A DNA stretch of 64,000 bases, from positions 1 to 64,000 of the forward strand of contig CAZUVM010000004.1 in NCBI GenBank assembly GCA_964623885.1. Direction: 5' to 3'. Below are positions 40,654 to 50,351 of the stretch, in pieces. Numbering within the stretch: the stretch's first letter is position 1; the number at the start of each line of letters is the position of its first letter. The translations under genes and the position numbers were made by a program. A model generated the notes under the pieces. The model ran no database searches. It was not told the DNA's origin and saw only the letters and a program-made list of their open reading frames with translations. This DNA is from CAZUVM01 sp964623885. GTDB lineage: Bacteria > Verrucomicrobiota > Verrucomicrobiia > Limisphaerales > UBA8199.

Positions 40654-43600
40654 TCACATTAACATTTCGAAAGCGGGTACTGCGCGCGGCCGGGCTGGTC
40701 GGGTTCGGTCTGCTGGGCTTCGGCTTTTTGCTTGGGCCGAAGGTGTCCGCCCAGACACAACCGCTGCAACTCGACCAGCAGGACATGCTCTTCAACACCT
40801 TCTTCCAGTTGGGGATCAACTGGCAATCCTACGCCGGCGTGCCGTTGTCGAGCACCAAGGGCGTTCCGCCAGGGTCCGACGGGCGCGCACCGACGGTTTC
40901 CATGCAAAGCACGAACGGCGGAGTGACGACGGCACCGCCCACCACGAATCAGTTTCATGGATTTGTTTGCTTCGGCGCCATCCCAACTCAAACGACGACC
41001 AATCTGAATGGCAACGCCAATTTCGCCGCCAACGCCCAACTTCTCAATTGGCCGCGTGGAGAGGCCAACGGCACGGTCATCGCCGTCTTGCGTTCGGCCC
41101 AGGTGGGAGCACCCTATCTCGGGCAGCGGGTTTCATTCCTTTTTGGCTCGGTAATCCCGGTGCCAAGCACGGACGAGACTGGCGTCACCCTGCCGCAAGG
41201 CACAAGCGTGAACTATTGGTTGCCGGCGCCTTACACAACCAACGGCTACACCAACGCACCCTATTATTGGAGCCCCAACGCCCGGGCGGTGTTTGCCACT
41301 CAGTCCGGCGGCATAGATATCACCTGGCAAAAAGCGACCCCCTCCCTGACCCCGCCGTCTAACGACACCAACTACGTCTTCCAATCCGGAGTTTATTATA
41401 GCCTCTATACCCAGCATTACCTGGTCTCCGGCAGCGCGGTCAAACCGCCGCAGAAGATGTACTGGACGGAGGGGCCATTCGTAAACCTGGGCAAGCCGGT
41501 GGGCGTGCCGCCGGCGCAGGTGAGCGACGTGAACGTGGTTTACAACAATAGCTTTCCCAGGCGAGTGGCCCAGGCCTACCAGGACCCGAGTCAGACACCG
41601 ATCGTGGACACCAACATGCTGCAGGAGACGCGCACCCTCTGGTTTGACAGCACCGCCGGGCAAATCCTCGCTTACAACGTCGAGGGGAGAGCTTTTGTGG
41701 AATTGCTTGGCGAACTGAACCCGGATGGCGTCACGCGCCGTTTCCTGGGCTTCGAGATCGTGGATGTCTTCAAACAGGCCACGCCCGTGGATGTGACGGC
41801 CAACCTGGGCGACCGGGTGCCCGCCTATGCGACTCTCCAGGATGATTCGGCGCTCCTTCCGTCGCCGGTCAATACGCTTTCCGGTGGGACCTTCTATTAC
41901 CAGCAGAATTTCGCTAACAGCAGCCAAATCAATTTGTATGCGACCCAGGAAACCAAGAACCTGAATGATTTCCAGGTTTACTGGCTGCAGACCGGGGTGG
42001 CAGGATTGCGGTGGCCTTTTCTCTTCGTGCGTTACGCGGAGGTCTGGCCAAACGATGTCCGTAGTTACAGCCACTATTTGCGTCCGGTGGTGGCCACGGA
42101 CGCCCAGGCCCAGTTGACGGCGGTGCAACTGCCCACTCAAAACGCTCCCTTCATCCAATACCAAGATCCGCTGGATCAACCCCGGGCGAAACTGACCTCC
42201 ACTTTTGCCTTTTACACGTTTCTGATTCCAAAATACCCGGCGCATCGGACGCTGCTGCGCTACACGGTGTCCGACCAGGTCGCCTTTGAGCGGGTGTTCT
42301 CGTGGCTGGACACGGGGATCAAATCCAACGCGCTGTTCGCCAGTTCGGTGGCAACGAACCTGATGGGCTGGGACCCGACCAACCTGGTTTTCAACTTCGG
42401 AGCTCAGGTGTATCAGACCCCTTACGTGGTGAACCAGACGGTGAATGTGGGCGACCGCATTTCACCGCCGAACACAGAGATCTGGAATGGAACGAACTAC
42501 TGGGCGGGCTACATCCTGCAGACCAATGGCACTTCGTTCAATCCGAACGCCTACATCGACCCCTTCGTCGCCGGTTTCGACCAGGCCAACCTGGGCTCGA
42601 TTATCCCGGTCAACGCAATTCCGGGCCACAACACGCTCGAGGTCTGGTGGTTCCGCGTCAACAACGCCGACGGCTCGAGGGGGTTTCTGCCGACCTATTG
42701 GCCCTCGGTCGTTGGCAACTACACTTTGCAATGGCCCGCTAACGCGCGGCAAATCATCCTGGCCTCCAACGCCGGAAGCGGCCCGCTCGACGCCATTGAG
42801 GCCGTCGGGGACATTTACTTCCAGAACGATCCGACGCGGCCTGGCTATAATCCCAACGAGGAGCACGCCCTAATGCTCGGCGGCCAGGCCTACGCGCTGC
42901 GCGACGACCTGAATATCACCAACGTCAACGGCTACTCCTCGGCGCCCTACGTCCTCATAGAATACATGGACAGCGACAGCCGCCCCTCGATGAGCGCCTT
43001 CAAGGTGCGACGCGAGGCGCCGGAGGCGGGCATCCTGTTCGATTACGTTGTCGAGGCAGGCACCCTGCTGCAGGAGCCGATGCCGCTGCCGCTGCTACCG
43101 CTGCCGATCGTAGGCTCCGGGGCCAGCGCGGTGAACTACAACGTGGAGCCTTCGTCCAGTTCCGGAGACTTGCCGATAGGCTGGAGTCCAAGCGATGCCA
43201 GCGGGCCCTATGGCTACTACGGCAGCTTCACCTACCAGGACCGGAACCATGATTACTGGGTTTATCGCGGCCTGCATGCCGGGTTGCCCCCGCTCCAGGT
43301 GGGCCAATATAACGCGAACAACAACACCTTCGGCCCGTTGCCACCGGCTACGGCCGTGTTGAATCAGCCGTTCAATTACTTTGTCCACGTTTCACGGCGG
43401 GTGATTTCGCTCACGTTGAGCACTATTCCACTGTTGCCGCCGGGGTTGAATACACAAGAAACGACGAGCGGCCTGGAGATTGCCGGCGTACCAACCGTGG
43501 CGGGCTCCAACTACCTGACGATTATCGTGCAGGACACGGGGGACAACACCTTTGCCACGAATCATCTTTCCCTAAATGTGGTGTCCAACGGGACTGTCGT

Positions 43601-46600
43601 CGCTCAGGGACCGCTGGCCATTACCAGCACCAATCAATATTCGATGGCGGTGGTGACCTTTACGAACCGCCCGCCACAATTGGCCCAACCGCCGTTCCCC
43701 ACCAACAGCTTTACGATGCAGTTCTATTACGTCACGCAAAACGGTTTCGCCTGGCCGGGGATCGCCAATCCGCCGCCGTCAGGCTCGATCGTTCCCTATC
43801 TCCGGCCCAGGGACCCATCGGGGAACTTCTTGGGCGATGCCACATCCTCGAACACGCCCAGCTTGAGCATCGTTTATCGCCCGGTCTGGCCGGCCACGCC
43901 GCCGACCCTCTATTCGGCCCAGAGTCTCACCGTGCCGATCAATGGCCTGGCCGCGGTGCGCGGCCAGAGCAGCGTCCAGCTTCTTTATCAGCAATCTATT
44001 GGCCTGGACATCGTCAATGCCCCGGCCAGCGCGATCCTGAACGACCCCACCCGTCAAAAGACCACCGATCTGGCAACATCGCCGCTGGGCGCCATCCCCG
44101 CCAGCGTCCGGACCGACAATTACCAGGGCTTGATCTATTTCCCCGACTTGCCGCCTCACTTGGCCAACCGGTTCTGGTTTGACCCGCACCGGGGGAAGGC
44201 TGGCGCCCTTGTGCTCGGGGGCCAGTTCGTCAACGACCCGGTGGGCCTCCAATACCTCCTTCTGAACGTCCTTCGAGATTCGGACCTGGCCGCCGTCAAG
44301 GCCCTCTGCCCCAGCAACGATACCATCAACAAGCCCAACTGGGACGCCGCTATCGATGCGTTGTCCACCACGGTGCAAACATTCTACGAGAACCCCCAAG
44401 TGCCAGGCACATACATCCCTAACCCTAACCTCACGACGACAGTCGGCGTCGGCGACCTGACACCAATCAATAGCTCGGACACCGCCGTGGACTCTTATGC
44501 CCTGAGCGCCAGCGGCCCGGGCACCGGCTATATCAGTTATATCACCGGCAATGGCCGCGCGTTCACGCCGATCGGCAATCCGATTACTGTTTATGTCGCT
44601 CGGGTCTCTCCGCCGTTGTTCACTGGCGAAATCAAGGTGTTGCCCTCCGTCGATCCCCTCAATCAGTTGATCACCTTCCAGCACACCTCTGATGTTGGCG
44701 GCCGGTTCAGCGATTACCAGTACGACTGGCGGATCATGCCCCCGGTGAATGGGTTCCCGCCGCCGCCGCCCTATGAGAACTGGGTCGCGTTGACGAACGG
44801 CATCGGCGTGCCTCGTTATACGCTGGGCGGCGCCGGTATCCAGGCTTTGAGCGATAACTGGATCGTAATGCGCTACCGTTCCATCAACCCAATAGCCAAT
44901 CCCGCCGACACCAACTGGTCGGCCTGGACGTCTCCGCAGTTGGCCGAGGGCTGGATCAAACGTGTGCTGGGCGGCATCAACCCGATCGACCAACGCACCA
45001 CCGACCTGTTTAACAACCAGGTCAACACCACCGTGAGCATCATTGCCCAGGCGGGCCACCGTTGGGAAGGGGATATCGCCCTGAACCTGAGTACCATCAA
45101 CAACTACGGTCTGATCGAGATTTACGAAACCGTCCTGAAGCGGGGCGAGTCGCTGAGCATCAACGCCGGGATCAATTACGGCCCAGCTAACGACGCCCTG
45201 TTGCTCGCCGCCGGCTACCTGAGCGACCTTTACACCTACCTGGGCAACGAAGCCTGGGCTAATTCCCTCAATCCGACGATCGGGGTCAGCGGCCAGGTCA
45301 ATAACATCGCCACTTCCAAGTTCGTCTTCGAAGGGGAGACGGCCTCGTTGCTCGAGCAGAACCTGGACCTGCTGCGCGGGCGCGACGATACCCTGCTCCC
45401 GGGGGTCACCACTCCGCCGGTCTATAACCGGCTTTATTGGAATTTCACGCAAGGAATCATCGCTGGAGAGGTGCTCTACGAACTGAACTACGACATCCAG
45501 GACGAAAATGGCGACGGCGTGATTGATGCCGCGGACGCGGCCATTGATTATCCCCAGGGTCATGGCGACGCGTATGGCCACTACCTGACCGCCCTGACCG
45601 GCTATTATTCATTGCTGATGAACCCCAATTTCGACTGGGTGCCTACGGCTGAAGCCGTCTCGGTGCTGGGGCTGCCGGTTTCCGTCAACTATCAGAACGA
45701 GCGCAAGTTCGCCGCCGCGGCCGGCGCGGTGGCGCGAACCGGCGAGCAGATCTTCGGACTGACTTGGCGCCAGGACTACCAGCCTGGCGGCACGGCGGCG
45801 GGCTGGGGGGCCTTTTCGAAGAACCGGGTGAACGCGCAGCGGTCCTACAGCAACGGCGGTACTGCCGAGCACGTCACCGAATACTGGGGGATGGACCATT
45901 GGGCGGCGCGCGTCGGCCTGGGCGACTACATCAACTGGGTGGTCGGCAACGCCATCCTGCCTCCCGTCGACCCCGACCCCACGCACACCGGCATCCAAAA
46001 GGTGGATCGCACCACCGTGCCGGAGCTGGCCGAATTGCCCGCTTCCGCGACCGCGCTCCAGACTGACATGGATAATGCGGAGGGTGGCAACACCCCGTTA
46101 GGCCTGCCGCAAAACGCCATCCCCTTCGATATCAATCCCTATCAGGTTACCGGCGCCAATCCCACCACTCATTTCGAGCAGATTTACGCCCGCGCCCTCG
46201 GCGCTCTGAATAATGCCCTCGTCGCCTTCAACGCTGCCGCCAGCGTCACCCAGGTGCTGCGGGCAGGTAACGACAGCCAGGCTTCGTTCCAGGCCTCCGT
46301 CGCTGCCCAGGAACTCGCCTTCACCAATCAGCTCGTCGGCATTTACGGCACTCCTTACCCCGATGACGAAGGGCCCGGCCAGACTTACGCCCAAGGTTAT
46401 AATGGGCCGGACCTCATTCATTACATGTACGTCGACCGGCCGGACGAGACCGTTTACGGCGCCGCCCTGACCAACACGCAAACGTTCAAGGTCGATACCA
46501 CGCAACTGCCCGCCGACTGGCAGAGCGTGCTCTACAGCAGTGTCTCCTTCGCCACCAACGGCGGTTCGCCCAGTTATCAGAACTACATCCAGTTCCAGGT

Positions 46601-48497
46601 CGGCTCCGACGGGTTCTTTGACAAGCCGGCCAATTTTACCTCGGAACGGGCTTCCCCAGGCAGCATCCAGCAGGCCATCGCCACTTACATCCTCGCCCAC
46701 GACGCTCTCACTGCGGCGCTCGGGGACGCGGTCGACGCCAAGGTCCAGTTCGACAAGGCCGTTGCGGTTTTTAACGCGCAGGTAAGCACACATAATAGCA
46801 CCAGGTCGATTCAGGGGAACGACGCGATATTGACCAGTACCTATAATGCCGCCCAAGCGGTGAGCGATATCGTCCAAAGAGGCCTGAACGATGCCAAAAG
46901 CGTAGCCGCACAGCAGGCGGCTATCTTCGCCAACGCGCTGCCCAAGAGCATCATCGTCGGCCTGGCCGATGGCGGCGACGAACTGGCGCCCGCGCGGGCG
47001 GCCATTCAGCAAGCCGGGGCTGTCGTCGGAACCTCCTTCAGCGCCCTGGATTTTGCGGCCTATACGGCCATCCGCGGCCTGCAGGTCGCTTCCCAACTCG
47101 CCACGTCGATCGACACCCTGCGCATTGCCGACATGAATTGGGACCTCCAACTCCAACAATCGGTTAACACGCTTGGCAACCAACTGATCACGGTGCAGGG
47201 CAAACTCAATACCATCAACGCTGACTTGTTCAACCTCTCCCAAGCCAAGATGAAATACGACCAGCTCGTGGCGCAGGGGGAAGCCATCCAGCAACAGCGC
47301 CAGGTGTTCCGCCAAAAGGCCGCCTCCACCATCCAAGGCTATCGGATCCAGGACGCCGCCTTCCGCCTCTTCCAGAACGAGGACCTGCAGCGCTACCAGA
47401 CCTTGTTCAACGTGGCCGCCCAATACGCCTTCATGGCAGCCCAGGCCTATGATTACGAAACCGGCCTGCTCAACACCGACGCGGGCAAAGCCTTCGTCAG
47501 CCAAATCGTCGGCGCCCAGGCTCTGGGCGTCATCAACAATGGCCTGCCCTTGTTCACTGACCCCTCCAGCGGGGGCGACCCCGGACTGGCCAGTGCGCTG
47601 GCCGGAATGAACGCTGATTGGGGCGTGCTCAAAGGCCGCCTCGGCTTCAACAACCCGGATGGCTACGGCACGATCGTCTCGCTGCGAAGCGAGAATTTCC
47701 GTATCCTGCCGGGGTCCGCCGGCAGCACCGCCTGGCAGGACGTCCTGCAGCAGGCCCGCGTCCCCGACCTCCTGGCGGACCCGGACGTCCGCCGCTACTG
47801 CATGCAAATCGACGACGGCAGCGGCTTGCCGGTGCCCGGCATCATCCTCAACTTCAGCACGGTAATCGCCAACGGCTTGAATCTCTTCGGCCTGCCGCTG
47901 GCCGCTGGGGACCACGACTTCAGCTCCGGCGCCTTCGCCACCAAGATCTTTTCGGTGGGGGTCGACTTCGATGGTTACATTGGCATGGATAATCCCACCT
48001 CCGTCGGCGTCGCTACCAACACGACCGACCCCAATGCCCTGGCCGCCACGCCCTACATCTATCTTATCCCGGTCGGGACCGATTCCATGCGCACACCGCC
48101 TCTCGGCGATACCTCTACCGTGCGCTCCTGGAACGTGGCCGACATCGCCGTCCCCATGCCCATCAACGTCAGCGATGCCGATTTCTCGAGCAACCCCTTC
48201 TACCAGGCCAACGATTCGTTGTCCGAGCCGCTTTACCAAATCCGCAAAGACCAGGCCTTCCGGCCGGTCTCCACCACCGCGGCCTTCACCACCAGCATCT
48301 ACAGCGGTAACGGCCTCACCCGCTCCCAATTCAGCAACACCCGCTTGATCGGCCGCTCGATCTGGAACAGCAAATGGAAGATCGTCATCCCGGGCAGAAC
48401 GCTCCTGAGCGACGCCAACCAGGGCCTGGACCGTTTCAGCAAAACGGTCACCGACGTGAAGTTGTATTTCATCACCTATTCCTATTCCGGCAATTAA
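40650..48497 (+). CDS. Giant exported surface protein (2,615 aa) of unknown function
   Basis: ATG 40650 precedes a signal peptide (A-A-G-L-V-G-F-G-L-L-G-F-G-F-L-L-G-P-K-V-S-A-Q); the upstream frame to 40566 is another mini-ORF region. The first ~880 residues are beta-rich without a named domain. About 890-985 is a putative-Ig (He_PIG-like) segment, L-P-P-G-L-N...I-A-G-V-P-T-V-A-G-S-N. Residues 1618-1630 form an EF-hand-type loop D-E-N-G-D-G-V-I-D-A-A-D. Residues ~1840-2290 are long helices (K-V-Q-F-D-K-A-V; Q-Q-Q-R-Q-V-F-R-Q-K-A). The C-terminus is beta-rich, W-K-I-V-I-P-G...D-V-K-L-Y-F-I-T-Y-S. The helical stalk with a beta cap recalls Tc-toxin A subunits, but only loosely. Confidence 0.85.
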   Translation: MITLTFRKRVLRAAGLVGFGLLGFGFLLGPKVSAQTQPLQLDQQDMLFNTFFQLGINWQSYAGVPLSSTKGVPPGSDGRAPTVSMQSTNGGVTTAPPTTNQFHGFVCFGAIPTQTTTNLNGNANFAANAQLLNWPRGEANGTVIAVLRSAQVGAPYLGQRVSFLFGSVIPVPSTDETGVTLPQGTSVNYWLPAPYTTNGYTNAPYYWSPNARAVFATQSGGIDITWQKATPSLTPPSNDTNYVFQSGVYYSLYTQHYLVSGSAVKPPQKMYWTEGPFVNLGKPVGVPPAQVSDVNVVYNNSFPRRVAQAYQDPSQTPIVDTNMLQETRTLWFDSTAGQILAYNVEGRAFVELLGELNPDGVTRRFLGFEIVDVFKQATPVDVTANLGDRVPAYATLQDDSALLPSPVNTLSGGTFYYQQNFANSSQINLYATQETKNLNDFQVYWLQTGVAGLRWPFLFVRYAEVWPNDVRSYSHYLRPVVATDAQAQLTAVQLPTQNAPFIQYQDPLDQPRAKLTSTFAFYTFLIPKYPAHRTLLRYTVSDQVAFERVFSWLDTGIKSNALFASSVATNLMGWDPTNLVFNFGAQVYQTPYVVNQTVNVGDRISPPNTEIWNGTNYWAGYILQTNGTSFNPNAYIDPFVAGFDQANLGSIIPVNAIPGHNTLEVWWFRVNNADGSRGFLPTYWPSVVGNYTLQWPANARQIILASNAGSGPLDAIEAVGDIYFQNDPTRPGYNPNEEHALMLGGQAYALRDDLNITNVNGYSSAPYVLIEYMDSDSRPSMSAFKVRREAPEAGILFDYVVEAGTLLQEPMPLPLLPLPIVGSGASAVNYNVEPSSSSGDLPIGWSPSDASGPYGYYGSFTYQDRNHDYWVYRGLHAGLPPLQVGQYNANNNTFGPLPPATAVLNQPFNYFVHVSRRVISLTLSTIPLLPPGLNTQETTSGLEIAGVPTVAGSNYLTIIVQDTGDNTFATNHLSLNVVSNGTVVAQGPLAITSTNQYSMAVVTFTNRPPQLAQPPFPTNSFTMQFYYVTQNGFAWPGIANPPPSGSIVPYLRPRDPSGNFLGDATSSNTPSLSIVYRPVWPATPPTLYSAQSLTVPINGLAAVRGQSSVQLLYQQSIGLDIVNAPASAILNDPTRQKTTDLATSPLGAIPASVRTDNYQGLIYFPDLPPHLANRFWFDPHRGKAGALVLGGQFVNDPVGLQYLLLNVLRDSDLAAVKALCPSNDTINKPNWDAAIDALSTTVQTFYENPQVPGTYIPNPNLTTTVGVGDLTPINSSDTAVDSYALSASGPGTGYISYITGNGRAFTPIGNPITVYVARVSPPLFTGEIKVLPSVDPLNQLITFQHTSDVGGRFSDYQYDWRIMPPVNGFPPPPPYENWVALTNGIGVPRYTLGGAGIQALSDNWIVMRYRSINPIANPADTNWSAWTSPQLAEGWIKRVLGGINPIDQRTTDLFNNQVNTTVSIIAQAGHRWEGDIALNLSTINNYGLIEIYETVLKRGESLSINAGINYGPANDALLLAAGYLSDLYTYLGNEAWANSLNPTIGVSGQVNNIATSKFVFEGETASLLEQNLDLLRGRDDTLLPGVTTPPVYNRLYWNFTQGIIAGEVLYELNYDIQDENGDGVIDAADAAIDYPQGHGDAYGHYLTALTGYYSLLMNPNFDWVPTAEAVSVLGLPVSVNYQNERKFAAAAGAVARTGEQIFGLTWRQDYQPGGTAAGWGAFSKNRVNAQRSYSNGGTAEHVTEYWGMDHWAARVGLGDYINWVVGNAILPPVDPDPTHTGIQKVDRTTVPELAELPASATALQTDMDNAEGGNTPLGLPQNAIPFDINPYQVTGANPTTHFEQIYARALGALNNALVAFNAAASVTQVLRAGNDSQASFQASVAAQELAFTNQLVGIYGTPYPDDEGPGQTYAQGYNGPDLIHYMYVDRPDETVYGAALTNTQTFKVDTTQLPADWQSVLYSSVSFATNGGSPSYQNYIQFQVGSDGFFDKPANFTSERASPGSIQQAIATYILAHDALTAALGDAVDAKVQFDKAVAVFNAQVSTHNSTRSIQGNDAILTSTYNAAQAVSDIVQRGLNDAKSVAAQQAAIFANALPKSIIVGLADGGDELAPARAAIQQAGAVVGTSFSALDFAAYTAIRGLQVASQLATSIDTLRIADMNWDLQLQQSVNTLGNQLITVQGKLNTINADLFNLSQAKMKYDQLVAQGEAIQQQRQVFRQKAASTIQGYRIQDAAFRLFQNEDLQRYQTLFNVAAQYAFMAAQAYDYETGLLNTDAGKAFVSQIVGAQALGVINNGLPLFTDPSSGGDPGLASALAGMNADWGVLKGRLGFNNPDGYGTIVSLRSENFRILPGSAGSTAWQDVLQQARVPDLLADPDVRRYCMQIDDGSGLPVPGIILNFSTVIANGLNLFGLPLAAGDHDFSSGAFATKIFSVGVDFDGYIGMDNPTSVGVATNTTDPNALAATPYIYLIPVGTDSMRTPPLGDTSTVRSWNVADIAVPMPINVSDADFSSNPFYQANDSLSEPLYQIRKDQAFRPVSTTAAFTTSIYSGNGLTRSQFSNTRLIGRSIWNSKWKIVIPGRTLLSDANQGLDRFSKTVTDVKLYFITYSYSGN

Positions 48498-48599
48498 CCC
48501 TATTTTGCATATCTGGCTATGACATCGCTGTTGATTCCTCCAGAAACCGGCGCGGTAGTCCACGCCGGTGAAAAAGTACCCCTGGAAACCGGGAACCTC

Positions 48600-49658
48600 A
48601 TGATGACTTTTCGGTGCATCGCCTTCGCCCTGGCTGTCGCGACAATCCTGTGGGCGCCGACGGACACGGTTGCTTTCCCGCCAGCCCCGCATCATCTCAT
48701 TTACGGCACCGTCAAAGATCAATACGGCACTCCGCTAATGACCGACCAGGCGCAGGTGATTCTGGTTACGCCGACGGGCGTACAGCTCATGACCACGGTG
48801 GTCCCGGGGATTGGCTTCGAGATGAACTACCAACTCGAAGTGCCAATGGACGCCGGTCTAACAGCCGATCCTTATGAACCGAACGCCTTGGTGGTAGGTG
48901 CGGCGTTCAGTATGGTAGTAGTTATCGGCCAGACCACCAATGTCCCCATTCAGATGACGGGCAATCTCTCGCAACTCGGACAACCAGGACAGCAAAACCG
49001 CATCGACTTGACTCTGGGCGTGGACTCGAACGGGAACGGGATTCCCGACGCCTGGGAATTGGCGTACCTGGCTACGATAGGCTCAAATACTAGTCTTTCA
49101 AATCTCACTGCCAACACTCGCAGCCCCAACGGGCTGGCGCTATGGCAGGAGTTCCTGGCCGGGTACTATCCATTTGATCCCGTAGATTCGCTTTCGCTAC
49201 GACTGCTGGGCATCAGCGGGGGATCGGCACTCCTCCAATTCCCGGCGATGACAGGCCGGTATTATTCCTTACTGGGTTCCAGTGACTTGCACTCCTGGGT
49301 GCCCCTTTCGTTCCGGGTACCGTCCGAAGGCAATGGTGGTCCGATTCATACCTATTATTATTCGCCAAGTATTCAGTCGGTGCAGGTGCAGACGGTTCAA
49401 TCGGCGCCGGGTTCGCGGCCGGCATTGGGCTTCACCCGGGCGGGCGGCCAGATAACGCTTTCATGGCCGACAAATTCTTCCGGGTTTATTCTGGTCAGCG
49501 CGCCTTCTTTGAACTCGACAACGTGGCAACCGGTTTCGGCAACCCCAAGTATTGTGGGGAATAATTACATGCTCACGAGCGCGGCGACGGGTTCGGGACA
49601 GTTTTACCGATTATCCGCAACCCCCGCTTTTCATTATTTCAGGCTGGTACTGCAGTAA
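48600..49658 (+). CDS. Exported protein with TSP3/EF-type calcium loop, last gene of the surface operon
   Basis: The 352 aa protein starts at ATG 48600, before the signal peptide (I-A-F-A-L-A-V-A-T-I-L-W-A); ATG 48519 would add 27 polar residues. Residues ~36-135 are beta-rich (I-Y-G-T-V-K-D-Q-Y-G-T-P-L), like carboxypeptidase-regulatory-type folds. D-S-N-G-N-G-I-P-D-A-W-E (about 142-153) is a thrombospondin-type-3/EF-hand calcium loop followed by a helix. Two beta units end in R-Y-Y-S-L-L-G-S-S-D-L and G-Q-F-Y-R-L-S-A. It follows the giant gene by ~100 bp and is probably another part of the same surface assembly. Confidence 0.8.
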   Translation: MMTFRCIAFALAVATILWAPTDTVAFPPAPHHLIYGTVKDQYGTPLMTDQAQVILVTPTGVQLMTTVVPGIGFEMNYQLEVPMDAGLTADPYEPNALVVGAAFSMVVVIGQTTNVPIQMTGNLSQLGQPGQQNRIDLTLGVDSNGNGIPDAWELAYLATIGSNTSLSNLTANTRSPNGLALWQEFLAGYYPFDPVDSLSLRLLGISGGSALLQFPAMTGRYYSLLGSSDLHSWVPLSFRVPSEGNGGPIHTYYYSPSIQSVQVQTVQSAPGSRPALGFTRAGGQITLSWPTNSSGFILVSAPSLNSTTWQPVSATPSIVGNNYMLTSAATGSGQFYRLSATPAFHYFRLVLQ

Positions 49659-49720
49659 GAACGATTGGCTCCGCTTGTTCCTGACTTTGCTTGGGCGTTG
49701 CGCAAATCTGGATGCCGAGT

Positions 49721-50350
49721 TTAATCGAGTTTTAAGAACTTCAATACCTCGGGCGGCGGTCCTTCAAACTGGAGCAACGGGACGTTGCCAACGTACTGAA
49801 GATCCTTCATACCCGCAGGCGTCGTGTAAAAGCCGCTCATGGTCAGGTTTCGGAATGTGCGGAAGAATTCGGCCGCCGTCTTGAATTGCGAAGGCGCGCG
49901 CTCAATGGAGCAAATGTCATCGCAAATACGTCGCTTCTGCGTGTCGTTCAGTTCCATGAAGGCAGGGCCGAATCGCTTTTTAGATTCGGCTTCGAGCCAG
50001 ACCAACCCATGCAGAACGACCTTGCGGTCCTGCTGTTGCCGCGGGTATGGCGCACTGACCCATTCGTCGATGAAATCGGGCACTTTGAGCACGCTGGCGC
50101 TTGGGGAACGCTCGTCGGCAGGCAGGAGGACGTCGCACAGGGCGGAGACGGTTCGATGCTGTTCGGCAGAGAAGGTCAGCGGCCAGAAGTCGCCGGGCTT
50201 ATGGACATCCATTAAGTTTGGGTCCCGGCCATAGCCGGCGGGCAATCCGCCGGTCCCGAGCCCGCGGGCGTCCAGGAAGGAAACCGCCGCGCTGGCGGTA
50301 AGCATCCACTTGATCGCCTGACGGCGGTCCATGCGTTTTAAATCGTGCAT
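49721..50350 (-). CDS. Gluconate 2-dehydrogenase subunit 3 family protein
   Basis: The 209 aa protein starts at ATG 50348-50350 with a Tat-like leader (D-R-R-Q-A-I-K-W-M-L-T-A-S-A-A-V). The domain shows L-T-F-S-A-E-Q-H-R-T-V-S-A-L-C-D-V-L-L-P and F-x-T-F-R-N-L-T-M-S-G-F-Y-T-T-P-A-G, characteristic of the small subunit that partners flavin GMC subunits and aids Tat export of the pair. Its start is one base after the GMC stop, so the two proteins are almost certainly made together. The longer open frame to 50464 lies inside the GMC gene. Confidence 0.92.
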   Translation of the reverse strand: MHDLKRMDRRQAIKWMLTASAAVSFLDARGLGTGGLPAGYGRDPNLMDVHKPGDFWPLTFSAEQHRTVSALCDVLLPADERSPSASVLKVPDFIDEWVSAPYPRQQQDRKVVLHGLVWLEAESKKRFGPAFMELNDTQKRRICDDICSIERAPSQFKTAAEFFRTFRNLTMSGFYTTPAGMKDLQYVGNVPLLQFEGPPPEVLKFLKLD

Positions 50351-50351
50351 A

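Noticed and set aside
43779..45581. Minus-strand open frame of 600 codons opposite the giant gene
   Set aside because: Same reason: antisense shadow in high-GC DNA, with low-complexity G/V/I/D composition and no recognisable motif.
46098..48722. Long minus-strand open frame (about 874 codons) opposite the end of the giant gene
   Set aside because: It is a GC-driven shadow of the plus-strand gene. Composition is rich in G, V, R, A and D without domain structure, while the plus frame has a signal peptide, domains and coupled neighbours.
35525..49658. Prophage or tail-fibre locus
   Set aside because: The fibre-like repeats suggested phage tails, but no capsid, terminase, integrase, baseplate or lysis genes occur, and each protein carries its own signal peptide.
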